Notes: generated from the letters alone by a model not told the origin. A DNA stretch of 64,000 nucleotides from CAWCXF01 sp963799455 (GCA_963799455.1 CAWCXF010000008.1:434001-498000); one strand, 5' to 3'; positions 19,901-29,197 are shown, counted from the stretch's first letter. Numbers and translations: made by a program.

Positions 19901-21070
19901 TCAGGTCCAGTAGAGGATGCGCGCGCCCGGCAGGCGACGCGCCACCCCCTCCTCGAGCGCCGCGCGAAGCTCGTGCATCAAGCCCTTGGGGTAGACGTAT
20001 TTCGTCCCCCCGAACTTGCCCCGCTTGCGCGCGCGCGCCGTCTCGTCCATCTCGAGCGATCCGGCCGGGTACCAGCCCGTCAGCACCGCCTTCGAGCCCG
20101 GCGTGAAGCGGTGGGTGATCAGCTCGACGGTCAGGTCCGCGCCGGGGGGCAGCTCGGCGGCCGCACGACCGAGCAGGTCGTCGTAGGCCTCGCGCCAGCC
20201 CTCGACCGGCATGATCGGCGCCACCGTCAGCCCGACCGGGTAGCCCGCCCGCGCCAGCCGCCCCATCGCCCGGAGCCGCGCGCGCAAGGGCGCGGTGCCC
20301 CCCTCGAAGCGCCGCGTCACGACCTCCGCGTTGACCGAGAAGCGCGCCCGCGTGCGGCCCCGATGCGCGATCCGCGCCAGCCGCTCCACGTCCGCGAACT
20401 TGGTGGTGAACCGAAGCTGCACGTCCTCGCGCCAGGCGCCGAAATGCGCCACCGCCTGCGACAGCGCGTCGCCGAGGTGATCGAGCGCCAGCGGGTCGGT
20501 GTAGCACGACGCCTCGAAGGTGGTGCCCTCTCGCGCGCGCGCCTCGGAGCGCGAGGTGACCTGGCCCCGCCCCACGAAGGGCTCGAGCCCGGCCAGGATC
20601 TCGGGCAGGTTGGCGAAGAGCCGCGTCACCGGCGGCCCCGCCAGCGAGCCCGCGAGGTAGCAGTACTGGCAATGCGCGGGGCAGCCCGTGGCGAGGTCGA
20701 AGCGCCAGTCGGCCGAGGGCGGGATCGGCTGGGGGCGCATCGCCGAGGGCGGGGCCACCGTGACGGCGAGCGTGGACTTGGCGCGGCGGTAGGTCTCGGC
20801 CTCGTCCTCGCCCTTGAGCCCGGTGATCCGGTCGCCCGCGAGCTCGACCACCTGCGAGCCCATCGCGCTCGCGCGCTCGGCCACGAGGGCGGCCATCGGC
20901 CAGTCGCGCGCGGCGCGTGTGATCAGCACGCGTCGGGGGCGCCAGGGCCGCTCGGCCTCACGGGCATCGGGGCGGTCGGCCGGGTCGCCGCGCGGCGCAA
21001 GATCGCGGGCGGGCGCGGCGTCGTGCGGGGCGTCGTGCGGGGCGGCTGGGGCGGTCCTCGGGCTCGGCAT
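19901..21070 (-). CDS. Spore photoproduct lyase family radical-SAM protein
   Basis: 389-residue radical-SAM protein with the cluster-binding motif GCPAHCQYCYLAG (CxxxCxxC, near residue 135) in the SPL arrangement, and SPL-family stretches TFEASCYTDPLALDHLGDAL, VELITHRFTPGSKAVL and KRGKFGGTKYVYPKG. Spore photoproduct lyase repairs the spore thymine dimer, but homologues in non-spore-forming alphaproteobacteria are usually annotated only as DNA photolyase-like, so the substrate is open. The first ~45 residues are Ala/Pro/Arg-rich and may not be structured; a later start is possible. Single gene, no clear operon partner. Confidence 0.82.
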   Translation of the reverse strand: MPSPRTAPAAPHDAPHDAAPARDLAPRGDPADRPDAREAERPWRPRRVLITRAARDWPMAALVAERASAMGSQVVELAGDRITGLKGEDEAETYRRAKSTLAVTVAPPSAMRPQPIPPSADWRFDLATGCPAHCQYCYLAGSLAGPPVTRLFANLPEILAGLEPFVGRGQVTSRSEARAREGTTFEASCYTDPLALDHLGDALSQAVAHFGAWREDVQLRFTTKFADVERLARIAHRGRTRARFSVNAEVVTRRFEGGTAPLRARLRAMGRLARAGYPVGLTVAPIMPVEGWREAYDDLLGRAAAELPPGADLTVELITHRFTPGSKAVLTGWYPAGSLEMDETARARKRGKFGGTKYVYPKGLMHELRAALEEGVARRLPGARILYWT

Positions 21071-21212
21071 GGCGGCCCATCGCCCGGACCGGGGGACGGG
21101 TTCCTTCGGCCACGCCCCCCGCGACGATCGGACCCCTCGCGGGCCGCGAGGGGCTGACGGGGTGGTGGCGCCATGTCAGGCTGGCGCGTCATCCGTCCGC
21201 AGAGAGATCCCC

Positions 21213-21896
21213 ATGTCCATCCCAACCGCGCTCGCCGCCACGCTCGCCCTGGCGGCGTCGCCGGCCCTTTCCGCCACCCTGGCCGAGATCTCCGGGGGCT
21301 TCTCGCTCTCGGCGGCGGGGGAGATCCCCCGGGGCGTGGAGGTCTCGCTCGACGAGCCGATCGCCTTCTCCGACACCTTCGTCACCCCCGGCTCCACCGC
21401 CGAGGCCGAGGCCGACGCGCCGGGCGACGCGCTGTCGGGGCGGATCGAGGCCCGCGCCTTCACCGACGGCGACGCCGTGGCGCTGGGCGAGGGGCTCTAC
21501 GTCGTCGGCGCCTTCGTCGAGAACACCACCGGCGGGCCGCTGGGCGTCTCGGCGCTCGTCGACTACGACCTGACGGCCTTCGCCGCCGCCGGCGCCCCCG
21601 AGCGCGACGACGCCCTGGCGGCGATCGCCCTGGAGCTGCTGATCGACGGGGCGCAGGTGCTCTTCCAGGAGGTCGTGGGCGAGGCCGCGGCCCCCGGGGA
21701 GGCGAGCCTCTCGGACGCCTTCGAGTATGAGCTCCTGCTGCCCCCCTTCGCCACGGCCGAGGTCGTGCTGGCGCTCGACGGCTTCGCCTTCGCCTCCGAG
21801 CCCGCGCCGGTCCCCCTGCCCGCCGGCCTGCCCCTGCTCGCCGGGGCGCTGGGCGGCCTCGCCCTGCTGCGCCGAGGGGCCTCTGCCCGGGCCTGA
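21213..21896 (+). CDS. Secreted VPLPA-CTERM sorting-domain protein
   Basis: 227-residue exported protein of unknown function. A signal peptide (MSIPTALAATLALAASPALSA) is followed by an acidic, beta-rich body with few aromatic residues, and a C-terminal tail VPLPAGLPLLAGALGGLALL followed by RRGA. That tail is the VPLPA variant of the PEP-CTERM signal: motif, TM helix, Arg cluster, recognised by a proteobacterial exosortase. The exosortase is not in the window. AGAGAGA upstream of the ATG is a weak ribosome-binding site. A degraded second copy of nearly identical length follows about 100 bp downstream. Confidence 0.8.
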   Translation: MSIPTALAATLALAASPALSATLAEISGGFSLSAAGEIPRGVEVSLDEPIAFSDTFVTPGSTAEAEADAPGDALSGRIEARAFTDGDAVALGEGLYVVGAFVENTTGGPLGVSALVDYDLTAFAAAGAPERDDALAAIALELLIDGAQVLFQEVVGEAAAPGEASLSDAFEYELLLPPFATAEVVLALDGFAFASEPAPVPLPAGLPLLAGALGGLALLRRGASARA

Positions 21897-21996
21897 CGCG
21901 CGCCGCGCATGGCGAGGCGGGTTGGCCGCTCCTCGAGGACCGCCATCGCCCATGGGGCGGGCGCGACGCCGCGCGCCGGCCGACCGCAGGGGGACC

Positions 21997-22676
21997 GTGA
22001 CCGCTCGCGCCCCACTCGCCGCGCCCGCCCTGGCGGCGAGCGTCGCCCGGACCTCGGTCTGGTTCACGCTGAGCTTCGACGGGGTGCCGGAGGGCATCCC
22101 CGTCCACCGGGGACCGGGAGTGGGCGGCGTCCACCGCCACGTGGGCGCTTCACGACCCGCTTCGACCTCTCCGCCGAGGCCCAGGCGGAGGAGGCGACGG
22201 CCGGGGAGGGGGACGGGCTCGATTCGTTCCTCCGCGCCCCGAGCGCCTCGTCCAGGACCACGACGGCCCGAACCCGGCCGCCGTGGCGCCGGGGCCGGTG
22301 ACGCTCTCGGGGGTGCTCGACCACGGGCTTTCGGCACGGGCGACGGTGGACGACGCCGCGCTCGACGACGCGATGGGCGCGGCGGTCCGCGAGACGGCGG
22401 TGGGCGGCAGCCCGCCGCGCGGCGACGAGCCGGCCTCTCGCCTCGACGCCGTCCGGCGCCGGCCGCGCTCCGATCCGCGGCGGGGCAGCCTCCGCCTCGG
22501 GATCACGACCGGCCCCCGCACGACCCGCTTCGGCCGCCCCGCCCTCGATCGCGTCGAGATCGCCTCCTTCGCCGAGGCTTGGGGCGCGGCGGAGGACGTC
22601 TCCGCCGAGGTCCATCGGCCTGCCGGCGATGGAGGTGGGCCTGGGCGCTCTGACCCTCCTGCGGCGCAGGGCCTGA
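21997..22676 (+). pseudogene. Decayed second copy of the VPLPA-CTERM protein
   Basis: Pieces in different frames line up in order with the gene just upstream: a start-like GTG with APLAAPALAASVARTSVWFT (signal peptide), LSFDGVPEGIPV, RFDLSAEAQAEEATAGEGDG, GPVTLSGVLDHGLSARA with DDAMGAA (compare GPLGVSALVDYDLTAFAA with DDALAAI in the intact copy), and an end LGALTLLRRRA. The remnant is about 680 bp against 684 bp for the intact gene, and the VPLPA motif itself is lost. I infer an old tandem duplicate now in decay. Confidence 0.55.
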
Positions 22677-22758
22677 GGCGGGCCGCGCGCGCCGGTCCGG
22701 CCAGCGGGGCCGCGCCGTGGCCGCGGCCCGAGACGGCGCTCCTCCGCCGGCGCGCGGT

Positions 22759-22849
22759 GTGGCGGAGGAGGTGGGATTCGAACCCACGGTGCGCTTGCGC
22801 GCACGCCGGTTTTCAAGACCGGTGCGTTCGACCGCTCCGCCACTCCTCC
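22759..22849 (-). tRNA. tRNA-Ser(UGA)
   Basis: The minus strand starts GGAGGAGTGGCGGAGCGG and ends CCTCCTCCGCCA with an encoded CCA. The anticodon loop CTTGAAA gives anticodon TGA within ACCGGTCTTGAAAACCGG, there is a long GC variable arm (GTGCGCGCAAGCGCAC), and the T-arm is GGGTTCGAATCCC. 91 nt including CCA. The acceptor stem pairs 7/7. Confidence 0.97.
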
Positions 22850-23010
22850 GGGCCGGCGCCCCGATAGCGCGCCGCGCCGGGGCCGCCAAGCCGGGGGGCC
22901 GTCGGGCGCGCGGGTCTTGGCCGCGCAGGGCGACGCGGCTAGGATCGCGCGACGGGGAAGACCGGGACGAGGGGCGGCGATGGGGACGACGCGCGCATGA
23001 GGGGCCCCGC

Positions 23011-23574
23011 ATGAGGTTCGCCGCGCTGCTCCTGGCCGCGGCTCTCGGCGGCTGCGGCGGGATCGGCGGCGCGGGCGGCGACGAGGCGCCCGCGGGCGAC
23101 GCTCGGACGCCGATTCGGACCGCGGAGGGCGACGCGCTGGCGCCCGAGGACTTCGCCTTCTCCGGCGAGGGGCTGTGGGACGGACGGCCCTCGCTCGGGG
23201 GCGTCTGGGTCGCCCATCCCGACGCCGCGGCGCCGGGACGCGTGCTGATCCGTCACGAGGGGAGCGGCGCCGAGGTCACGGGGGCGCTCTTCAGGCGAGA
23301 CGGCGCCGCCGCCGGGCCGGCGCTCCAGGTGTCGTCCGACGCCGCCGAGGCGCTCGGCCTCGTCGCGGGCCGGCCGGCGCCGTTGAGCGTCACCGCGCTC
23401 AGGCGGCCCGGGACGGCGGAGCCCGGGACGGCAGGGACGGACGCGATGGACGCCGGGATCGAGCCCGGCGGCGAGGGGCCCGGCGGCGGGATCGCCGAGC
23501 CGGCCGCCGCCCCCTCGGAGCCGGAGGCGGCGCGACGGGCGCCCGCCGCGTGGGGCGCCTTAGGGCGCCGTTGA
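23011..23574 (+). CDS. Lipoprotein upstream of dacC, RlpA/SPOR-associated type
   Basis: 187-residue predicted lipoprotein: MRFAALLLAAALGGCGG with lipobox Cys near residue 15. The middle (FSGEGLWDGRPSLGGVWVAH, ALQVSSDAAEALGLVAGRPAPLSV) resembles the double-psi-barrel-like part of Rhodobacterales proteins annotated as SPOR or RlpA-like and found just before a D-Ala-D-Ala carboxypeptidase, as here. The usual C-terminal SPOR repeat is missing; the last ~60 residues are Gly/Pro/Ala-rich, so the gene may be truncated or shifted. A role in septal peptidoglycan is inference from context. Confidence 0.6.
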   Translation: MRFAALLLAAALGGCGGIGGAGGDEAPAGDARTPIRTAEGDALAPEDFAFSGEGLWDGRPSLGGVWVAHPDAAAPGRVLIRHEGSGAEVTGALFRRDGAAAGPALQVSSDAAEALGLVAGRPAPLSVTALRRPGTAEPGTAGTDAMDAGIEPGGEGPGGGIAEPAAAPSEPEAARRAPAAWGALGRR

Positions 23575-23657
23575 CGATTCGAGCGCGAACGAGGCCGGGA
23601 CGATCGCCACGCCGGGGCCGCGGCCGAGCGCGTGCCGGGAAAACCGCAGGAGACATC

Positions 23658-24831
23658 ATGACCGCCGCCTGGACCACACCCCGCCTCCTCGCCGCCGCGC
23701 TGTCCGCGCTGATGGCGCTCGCGGGCACCGCATCCGCCTTCGAGACCGCGGCCCGCGCCGCCTACGTCGCGGACCTCACCACCGACACCGTGCTGATGGA
23801 GAAGGAAGCCGACACGCCGCTGCCGCCGGCCTCGATGTCGAAGCTGATGACGCTCTACATGCTGTTCGAGGCCCTGGAGGACGGGCGCGTCGACCTCGAG
23901 ACCCGCTTCCCCGTCTCGCCCGAGGCGCGCGCGATGGGCGGCTCGACGATGTTCCTCAACGAGCGCGACCGCCCGACCGTCGAGGAGCTCATCCAGGGCA
24001 TCGTCGTGCAGTCGGGCAACGACGCCACCGTGGTGGTGGCCGAGGGGCTCTCGGGCACCGAGGCGGCCTTCGCCCGCCTGATGAACGAGCGCGCCGTCGA
24101 TCTCGGGATGCGCGACACGACCCTCGTCAACGCCTCCGGCTGGCCCGATCCGGACCACCGCATGTCCACCCGCGACCTCGGCATCCTCGCCACGCGGCTG
24201 ATCGAGGACTTCCCGCAATACTACCCCTACTTCGCCCAGGAGGAGTACGACTTCGACGGCCGCGCGCCGCAGAACCGGTTCAACCGCAACCCGCTCCTGA
24301 GCCTCGGCATCGGCGCCGACGGGCTCAAGACCGGGCCACACCGAGGAGGCCGGATACGGTCTCGCCGGTTCGGCCGAGCAGGACGGGCGGCGCATCGTCT
24401 TCGTCATCACCGGGCTCGACAGCCAGCAGGCCCGCTCGCAGGAGGCCGAGCGCATCATCGCCTGGGCGTTCCGCCAGTTCGTCGAGCGCACCGTGGTGCC
24501 GGCCGGCACGCGGCTCGCCGAGGCGCCGGTCTGGATGGGCGCCGAGGGCAGCGTGGGCCTGGTGGCGCCGCAGGACGTGACCCTCCTGCTGTCGGCCACC
24601 GCGCGCGACGAGACCGAGGCCCGGGTGGTCTTCGACGCGCCCGTCGAGGCGCCGGTCGCGGCGGGCCAGGAGATCGGGGCCCTGGTGATCGAGCGCGCGG
24701 ATCTGCCCCCCGCCCGCCTGCCCCTGGTGGCCGAGAGCGCGGTGGCGCGCGGCGGCTTCGTGCCCCGCGTGACGACGGCGGCGCGGACGCTCTTCCGCGA
24801 CCTCGCGGGGGACGCGCTGGGCGCGCTGTGA
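23658..24831 (+). CDS. dacC: D-alanyl-D-alanine carboxypeptidase (DacC/PBP5 type), frameshifted
   Basis: Periplasmic penicillin-binding DD-carboxypeptidase. A good Shine-Dalgarno (GCAGGAGA) precedes the ATG; the signal peptide ends about at residue 29 (AGTASAFE). Catalytic motifs seen: ASMSKLMTL (SxxK), QSGNDATVVVAEG (SGN) and DGLKTG (KTG). Directly after KTG the frame breaks: ACCGGGCCACACC should read ACCGGCCACACC to give KTGHTEEAGYGLAGSAEQDGR. The next frame then runs through the PBP5_C beta domain to LFRDLAGDALGAL. The span of 1174 nt has remainder 1, so there is one extra G near 24334. The stop overlaps the tmk start. Confidence 0.9.
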
Positions 24832-25449
24832 GGCCCGCGCCGCGCTTCGTCACCTTCGAGGGCATCGACGGCTCGGGCAAGTCCACCCAGGCGCGGCTGC
24901 TGAGTCGACGCGATGCGGCGGGCGGGACGCGACGTGGTGCTCACGCGCGAGCCCGGCGGCTCGCCCGGCGCCGAGGCGATCCGCGAGATGGTGCTCACCG
25001 GCGAGCCGGGGCGCTGGTCGGCGGTGACCGAGGCGCTGCTCTTCACCGCCGCGCGGCGCGACCATCTGGAGCGCGTGATCGAGCCCGCGCTGGCCCGGGG
25101 CCGCACCGTGATCTGCGACCGCTTCGCCGACAGCACGCGGGTCTACCAGGGCGCCTCGGGGCGCGGCGATCTGCGCGGGCTGGTCGACCGCCTCCACGCC
25201 GAGGCGATCGGCCGCGAGCCCGACCTGACGCTGGTGATCGACCTCGACGCGCGGATGGCGCTGAGGCGTGCGGGCGCCCCCGAGACCCGCTTCGAGGCGA
25301 TGGGGCTCGCCTTCCAGGCGCGCCTGCGCGACGGCTTCCTGGCGCTCGCGCGCGAGTTCCCGGCCCGCTGCCGCGTGATCGACGGCGCCGGCGCCCCGGA
25401 GGCGGTGGCCGCGCGCGTGGCGGGCGCGGTCGAGGCGGCGCCCGCATGA
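24828..25449 (+). CDS. tmk: Thymidylate kinase, frameshifted near the N-terminus
   Basis: Converts dTMP to dTDP. GTG start overlaps the dacC stop. VTFEGIDGSGKSTQARLL (P-loop) is in the first frame. After one extra T at about 24905 (AGTCGAC for AGCGAC) the next frame gives DAMRRAGRDVVLTREPGGSP, then ICDRFADSTRVYQGASG (the DRxxxS motif) and RRAGAPETRFEAMG. The span of 622 nt has remainder 1. The product of about 206 aa is normal. Because tmk is normally essential and single-copy, the shift is more likely an error in the sequence than a true knock-out. Its stop overlaps the holB ATG. Confidence 0.9.
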
Positions 25450-26585
25450 GCGAGCCCGCGCGCGCGGGCGACGCGGTGGAGGGCGCGCCGCATCCCAGCG
25501 AGACGCTCCGCCTCGTCGGCCAGGAGGCGGCGGAGGCGGAGCTGCTGGGGGCCATGGCCTCGGGGCGGCTGCACCACGCCTGGCTGATCGCGGGGCCGCG
25601 CGGGGTCGGCAAGGCGACGCTCGCCTACCGCGCGGCGCGCGCGCTGCTGGCGTCCGACGGCGTGCCCAGGACGCTCGACCTGGCCCCCGACCATCCCGTC
25701 GCGCGGCGCGTGCGCGCGGGATCCGAGCCGCGGCTGACGGTGCTCAGGCGCGAGTGGGATCGCGCCCGCGACCGGCTGCCCGACGTCATCGGCGTGGACG
25801 CGGTGCGCCGCCTGATCGCCCGGCTGTCGCTGTCGGCCGCCGACGGCGGCCGGCGGGTCGTGATCGTGGACGCCGCCGACGAGATGAACCCGCAGGCCGC
25901 CAACGCGCTGCTGAAGCTCCTGGAGGAGCCGCCCGAGCGCGCGACGATGCTGCTCGTCGCGCACCGCCCCTCGGCGCTGCTGCCCACCATCCGCTCGCGC
26001 TGCCGGGTGCTGCGGCTGCGCCCGCTCGGGGCCCGCGCGATGGCCGAGGCGATGGGGAGCGAGGACGCGCCCGCCCTCGCCGCGCTCTCGGGGGGCTCGA
26101 TGGGCGAGGCGCTGCGGCTCGCGGCGGGCGATGGCCCCGCGCTCTACGCCGAGATCGTGGCGCTCGTCGCCACCGCGCCGGGCCTCGACCGAGAGGCGGC
26201 GCTGCGGCTCGCAGAAGCCGCCGCGGGGCGCGCCGCGGCGGGGCGGCGCGACCTCACCGTGTCGCTGATCGAGGCCGTGCTGGCGCGGCTCGCGCTGACG
26301 GGCGCCGCCGGCACGCTCGATCCCCAGGCCGCGCCCGGCGAGGCGCGGATCCTCGGAAGGCTGGCTCCGGGCCCGGCCGCGGGGCGGCTCTGGGCCGAGG
26401 CGCAGCAGACCTTGGGCGAGCGCATGCGGCGGGGGCTCGGCGTCAACCTTGACCCTGCCGTGCTGCTCATCGATACGCTGCGGCGGATCGACGAGACGGC
26501 GGCACGGGCCGCGCGCGGCGCCCGGGGGCCAGGCGATGACGGACCACGACGCGCCGCCAGACCCGGCCTGAGCCCGGGCCCCTGA
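25446..26585 (+). CDS. holB: DNA polymerase III delta' subunit
   Basis: Clamp-loader subunit. 379 aa with an N-terminal AAA+ region: LHHAWLIAGPRGVGKATLAY (P-loop), VVIVDAADEMNPQAANALLK, LLEEPPERATMLLVAH and sensor SRCRVLRLRPL. The zinc-module cysteines of E. coli delta' are not obvious, as in other alphaproteobacteria. The ATG overlaps the tmk stop. The last ~25 residues (GARGPGDDGPRRAARPGLSPGP) are encoded over the beginning of tatD and a repeat insertion, so the natural end was probably shorter. Confidence 0.9.
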   Translation: MSEPARAGDAVEGAPHPSETLRLVGQEAAEAELLGAMASGRLHHAWLIAGPRGVGKATLAYRAARALLASDGVPRTLDLAPDHPVARRVRAGSEPRLTVLRREWDRARDRLPDVIGVDAVRRLIARLSLSAADGGRRVVIVDAADEMNPQAANALLKLLEEPPERATMLLVAHRPSALLPTIRSRCRVLRLRPLGARAMAEAMGSEDAPALAALSGGSMGEALRLAAGDGPALYAEIVALVATAPGLDREAALRLAEAAAGRAAAGRRDLTVSLIEAVLARLALTGAAGTLDPQAAPGEARILGRLAPGPAAGRLWAEAQQTLGERMRRGLGVNLDPAVLLIDTLRRIDETAARAARGARGPGDDGPRRAARPGLSPGP

Positions 26586-27444
26586 GACCCGGGCCCCGAG
26601 ACCTGGGCCAGACCGGGCCCCGGAGACCCGGGCTCCTGGGGCTCCGGCCGAGGCGCCGCCAGAGATCACCGACAGCCACTGCCACCTCGACTTCCCGCAG
26701 TTCGACGGCGAGGTCGGCGCCCTGGTCGAGCGGGCGCGCGAGGCCGGGGTCACGCGCATGGTGACGATCTGCACCAAGCTGCGCGAGGCCCCGCGCGTCG
26801 CCGCCATCGCCGACGCCCACGCCCCCGTCTTCTGGGCCGCCGGCACCCATCCGATGAGCGCCGCCGCCGAGCCCATGGCGAGCGTGGACGACCTCGTGGC
26901 GCTGGCCGAGCACCCCAAGATGGTCGGCATCGGCGAGACCGGGCTCGACTACCACTACACCGCCGACAGCGCGGCCGCGCAGCAGGAGAGCCTGCGCGTG
27001 CACATCGAGGCGGCGCGCCGCACGGGCCTGCCGCTCATCGTGCACGCCCGCGACGCCGACGAGGACATGGCGCGGATCCTGGCCGAGGAGCACCGCGCCG
27101 GCGCCTATCGCTGCGTCATGCACTGCTTCAGCTCCGGCCCGCGCCTCGCCGAACGCGCGCTCGATCTCGGATTCCACCTCTCGATGTCGGGGATCGCCGC
27201 CTTCCCGCGCTCCGAGGCGCTGAGGGAGATCTTCCGCTCGGCCCCCCTCGACCGCATCCTGGTCGAGACCGACGCCCCCTACCTCGCGCCCCCTCCGCAC
27301 CGGGGCCGCCGCAACGAGCCCGCCTACGCGGCCCACACCGCGCGCGCCGGGGCCGAGGCGCTGGGCCTGCCCTACCCCGACTTCGCCGCCGCGACGCAGG
27401 CCAGCTTCGAGCGCCTGTTCGCGCGCGCCGCCACCGCCGCATGA
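26536..27444 (+). CDS. tatD: TatD-family metal-dependent hydrolase with interrupted 5' end
   Basis: TIM-barrel DNase/hydrolase. The body from 26662 is intact: EITDSHCHLDFPQFDGE (HxH metal site), GIGETGLDYHYT, LIVHARDADED, RCVMHCFSSGPRLAERAL and VETDAPYLAPPPHRGR. No ATG, GTG or TTG sits between the in-frame TGA at 26569 and this body. In the same frame, ATG at 26536 gives MTDHDAPPD, then the TGA. The 10-mer GCGCCGCCAG occurs at 26551 and again at 26653, exactly 102 bp apart; deleting that interval yields MTDHDAPPEITDSHCHLDF, a normal TatD start. So the coding body is real but its start is separated by an insertion; how it is translated is unknown. Confidence 0.8.
26561..26662. repeat. 102-bp GC-rich repeat insertion in tatD codons
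   Basis: Degenerate 14-15 bp units of the type CCTGAGACCCGGGCC lie between two copies of GCGCCGCCAG (26551-26560, 26653-26662). The insertion length is a multiple of three but it brings an in-frame TGA for tatD; the same units also end holB. Confidence 0.65.
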
Positions 27445-28238
27445 CGATGCGCTACACCATCCTCGGCTGCGGCTCCTCGGGCGGCGTGCCGCGCCTGGGC
27501 GGCCTGTGGGGCGCCTGCGACCCCGCCGAGCCGCGCAACCGCCGCAGGCGGTGCTCGATGCTGGTCGAGCGGATCGGCGAGGCGGGCGTGACGAGGGTGC
27601 TGATCGACACCTCCCCGGACCTGCGCCAGCAGCTCCTCGACGCGGGCGTCGGCACGCTCGACGCGGTGGCCTACACCCACGCCCACGCCGATCACGTCCA
27701 CGGCATCGACGACCTTCGGATGATCGTCTTCAACATGCGCCGGCGCCTGCCCGTCTGGGCCGATCGGCCCACCCGCGCGTCGCTGACGGCGCGCTTCGGC
27801 TACGCCTTCGAGGCGCCGGAGGGCTCGCCCTACCCGCCGATCTGCGAGATGCACGACCTCGCGGGCGACGTGACCGTCGAGGGCGCGGGCGGCCCCGTGA
27901 CGCTCGCGCCCTTCGAGGTCGATCACGGCGCCATGCCGGCGCTGGGGTTCCGCATCCACCGCCTGGCCTACCTCCCGGACGTGGTGGCGATCCCCGAGGC
28001 GGCCTGGCCCCTGCTCGACGGCCTCGACGTCTGGGTGCTCGACGCGCTGCGCCTGACGCCGCACCCGACCCACGCGCACCTCGCGCTCTCGCTCGACTGG
28101 ATCGAGCGCGCCCGGCCGCGCCACGCCGTGCTGACGAACATGCACATCGACATGGACTACGCCGAGACCATGCGCGCCACGCCCGAGCACGTCGCGCCCG
28201 CCCATGACGGGCTGACCATCGAGCTGCCCGCCCGATGA
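27441..28238 (+). CDS. MBL-fold metallohydrolase, PhnP-like
   Basis: 265-residue metallo-beta-lactamase-fold enzyme. Start ATGA overlaps the tatD stop. Seen: ILGCGSSGGVPRLGGLWGAC, LIDTSPDLRQQLLDAG, the metal motif YTHAHADHVHGIDD (HxHxDH) and further ligand regions EVDHGAMPALGFRI and LTPHPTHAHLALSLDW. This set matches PhnP-type cyclic phosphodiesterases. The holB-tatD-MBL order is common in alphaproteobacteria, so a housekeeping phosphodiesterase rather than phosphonate use is the safer reading; no phn genes are nearby. Confidence 0.85.
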   Translation: MTMRYTILGCGSSGGVPRLGGLWGACDPAEPRNRRRRCSMLVERIGEAGVTRVLIDTSPDLRQQLLDAGVGTLDAVAYTHAHADHVHGIDDLRMIVFNMRRRLPVWADRPTRASLTARFGYAFEAPEGSPYPPICEMHDLAGDVTVEGAGGPVTLAPFEVDHGAMPALGFRIHRLAYLPDVVAIPEAAWPLLDGLDVWVLDALRLTPHPTHAHLALSLDWIERARPRHAVLTNMHIDMDYAETMRATPEHVAPAHDGLTIELPAR

Positions 28239-28264
28239 GCGCCGGCCCCCTGGCCGCCGGCTGA

Positions 28265-29197
28265 ATGGCCGCGCTGACGCAGGTCGTCCTGCCGGTCTTC
28301 CTCGTCATCGGCTTCGGCTACCTCGCGGCGCGGATCGGCTGGTTCTCGGAAGGAGGCGTGGACGGGCTGATGGTGTTCGCCCAGTCCTTCGCCATCCCGA
28401 GCCTGCTGTTCCGCGCGATCTCGACGCTCGATCTCGCCCAGGGCTTCGACCCGGCGCTGCTGATCTCGTTCTACGCGGGCGCGCTTCTGGGCTTCGCGGC
28501 AGGGCTCTTCGGCGCGCGCGTCCTCTTCGCGCGCCCCTGGGAGGACTGCGTGGCGATCGGCTTCTGCGGCCTGTTCTCGAACGCGGTGCTGCTGGGCCTG
28601 CCGATCACCGAGAGCGCCTACGGGCCGGACGCGCTCGGCCCCAACTACGCCATCGTGGCGTTCCATTCGCCCTTCGCCTACGGCGTCGGCATCACCGTCA
28701 TGGAGGCGGTGCGCGGACGCGGCGGGGGGCCGGGCGCGATCGGCGCCAAGGTGGCGCGCGCGATGGTCCGCAACCCGCTCGTCATCGGGATCGTCCTGGG
28801 CTTCGCGGTCAACCTCCTCCGCGTCCCGCAGCCCGCCATCCTCGCCGAGGCGCTCGACCTGATGGTGCGCGCGGCCCTGCCCGCGGCGCTCTTCGGGCTC
28901 GGCGGCGTGCTCGTGCGCTACCGCCCCGAGGGCGACGCGCGCGCCATCGCCTTCGTCTGCGCGATCTCGCTGGTGCTGCATCCGGCGGTCACCTGGGGCC
29001 TCGGCCGGGCCTTCGCGCTGCCACAAGGCGAGTTCCGCTCGGCGGTGCTGACGGCGGCGATGGCGCCCGGCGTCAACGCCTATATCTTCGCCAACCTCTA
29101 CGGACGCGCGAAGCGCGTCGCGGCCTCGTCCGTGCTGGCGGGCACGGCGGCGTCGCTGCTGACGGTGGCGGGTTGGCTGGCGCTGCTCGGGCCGTGA
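28265..29197 (+). CDS. AEC-family (auxin efflux carrier type) transporter
   Basis: 310-residue inner-membrane permease with about ten hydrophobic segments, e.g. LTQVVLPVFLVIGFGYLAAR at the start, LISFYAGALLGFAAGLFGAR and LVIGIVLGFAVNLLRV. AEC features include LFSNAVLLGLPITESAYG and a second-half MAPGVNAYIFANLYGRA. Family members move organic anions such as malate or malonate; the substrate here cannot be told. It starts 26 bp after the MBL gene, probably same transcript. Confidence 0.85.
   Translation: MAALTQVVLPVFLVIGFGYLAARIGWFSEGGVDGLMVFAQSFAIPSLLFRAISTLDLAQGFDPALLISFYAGALLGFAAGLFGARVLFARPWEDCVAIGFCGLFSNAVLLGLPITESAYGPDALGPNYAIVAFHSPFAYGVGITVMEAVRGRGGGPGAIGAKVARAMVRNPLVIGIVLGFAVNLLRVPQPAILAEALDLMVRAALPAALFGLGGVLVRYRPEGDARAIAFVCAISLVLHPAVTWGLGRAFALPQGEFRSAVLTAAMAPGVNAYIFANLYGRAKRVAASSVLAGTAASLLTVAGWLALLGP

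Noticed and set aside
3262..24905. Programmed ribosomal frameshifting as the cause of the one-base shifts
   Set aside because: No common slippery heptamer, no stop codon at the shift point and no shared downstream structure; the sites differ in sequence and the genes are unrelated.
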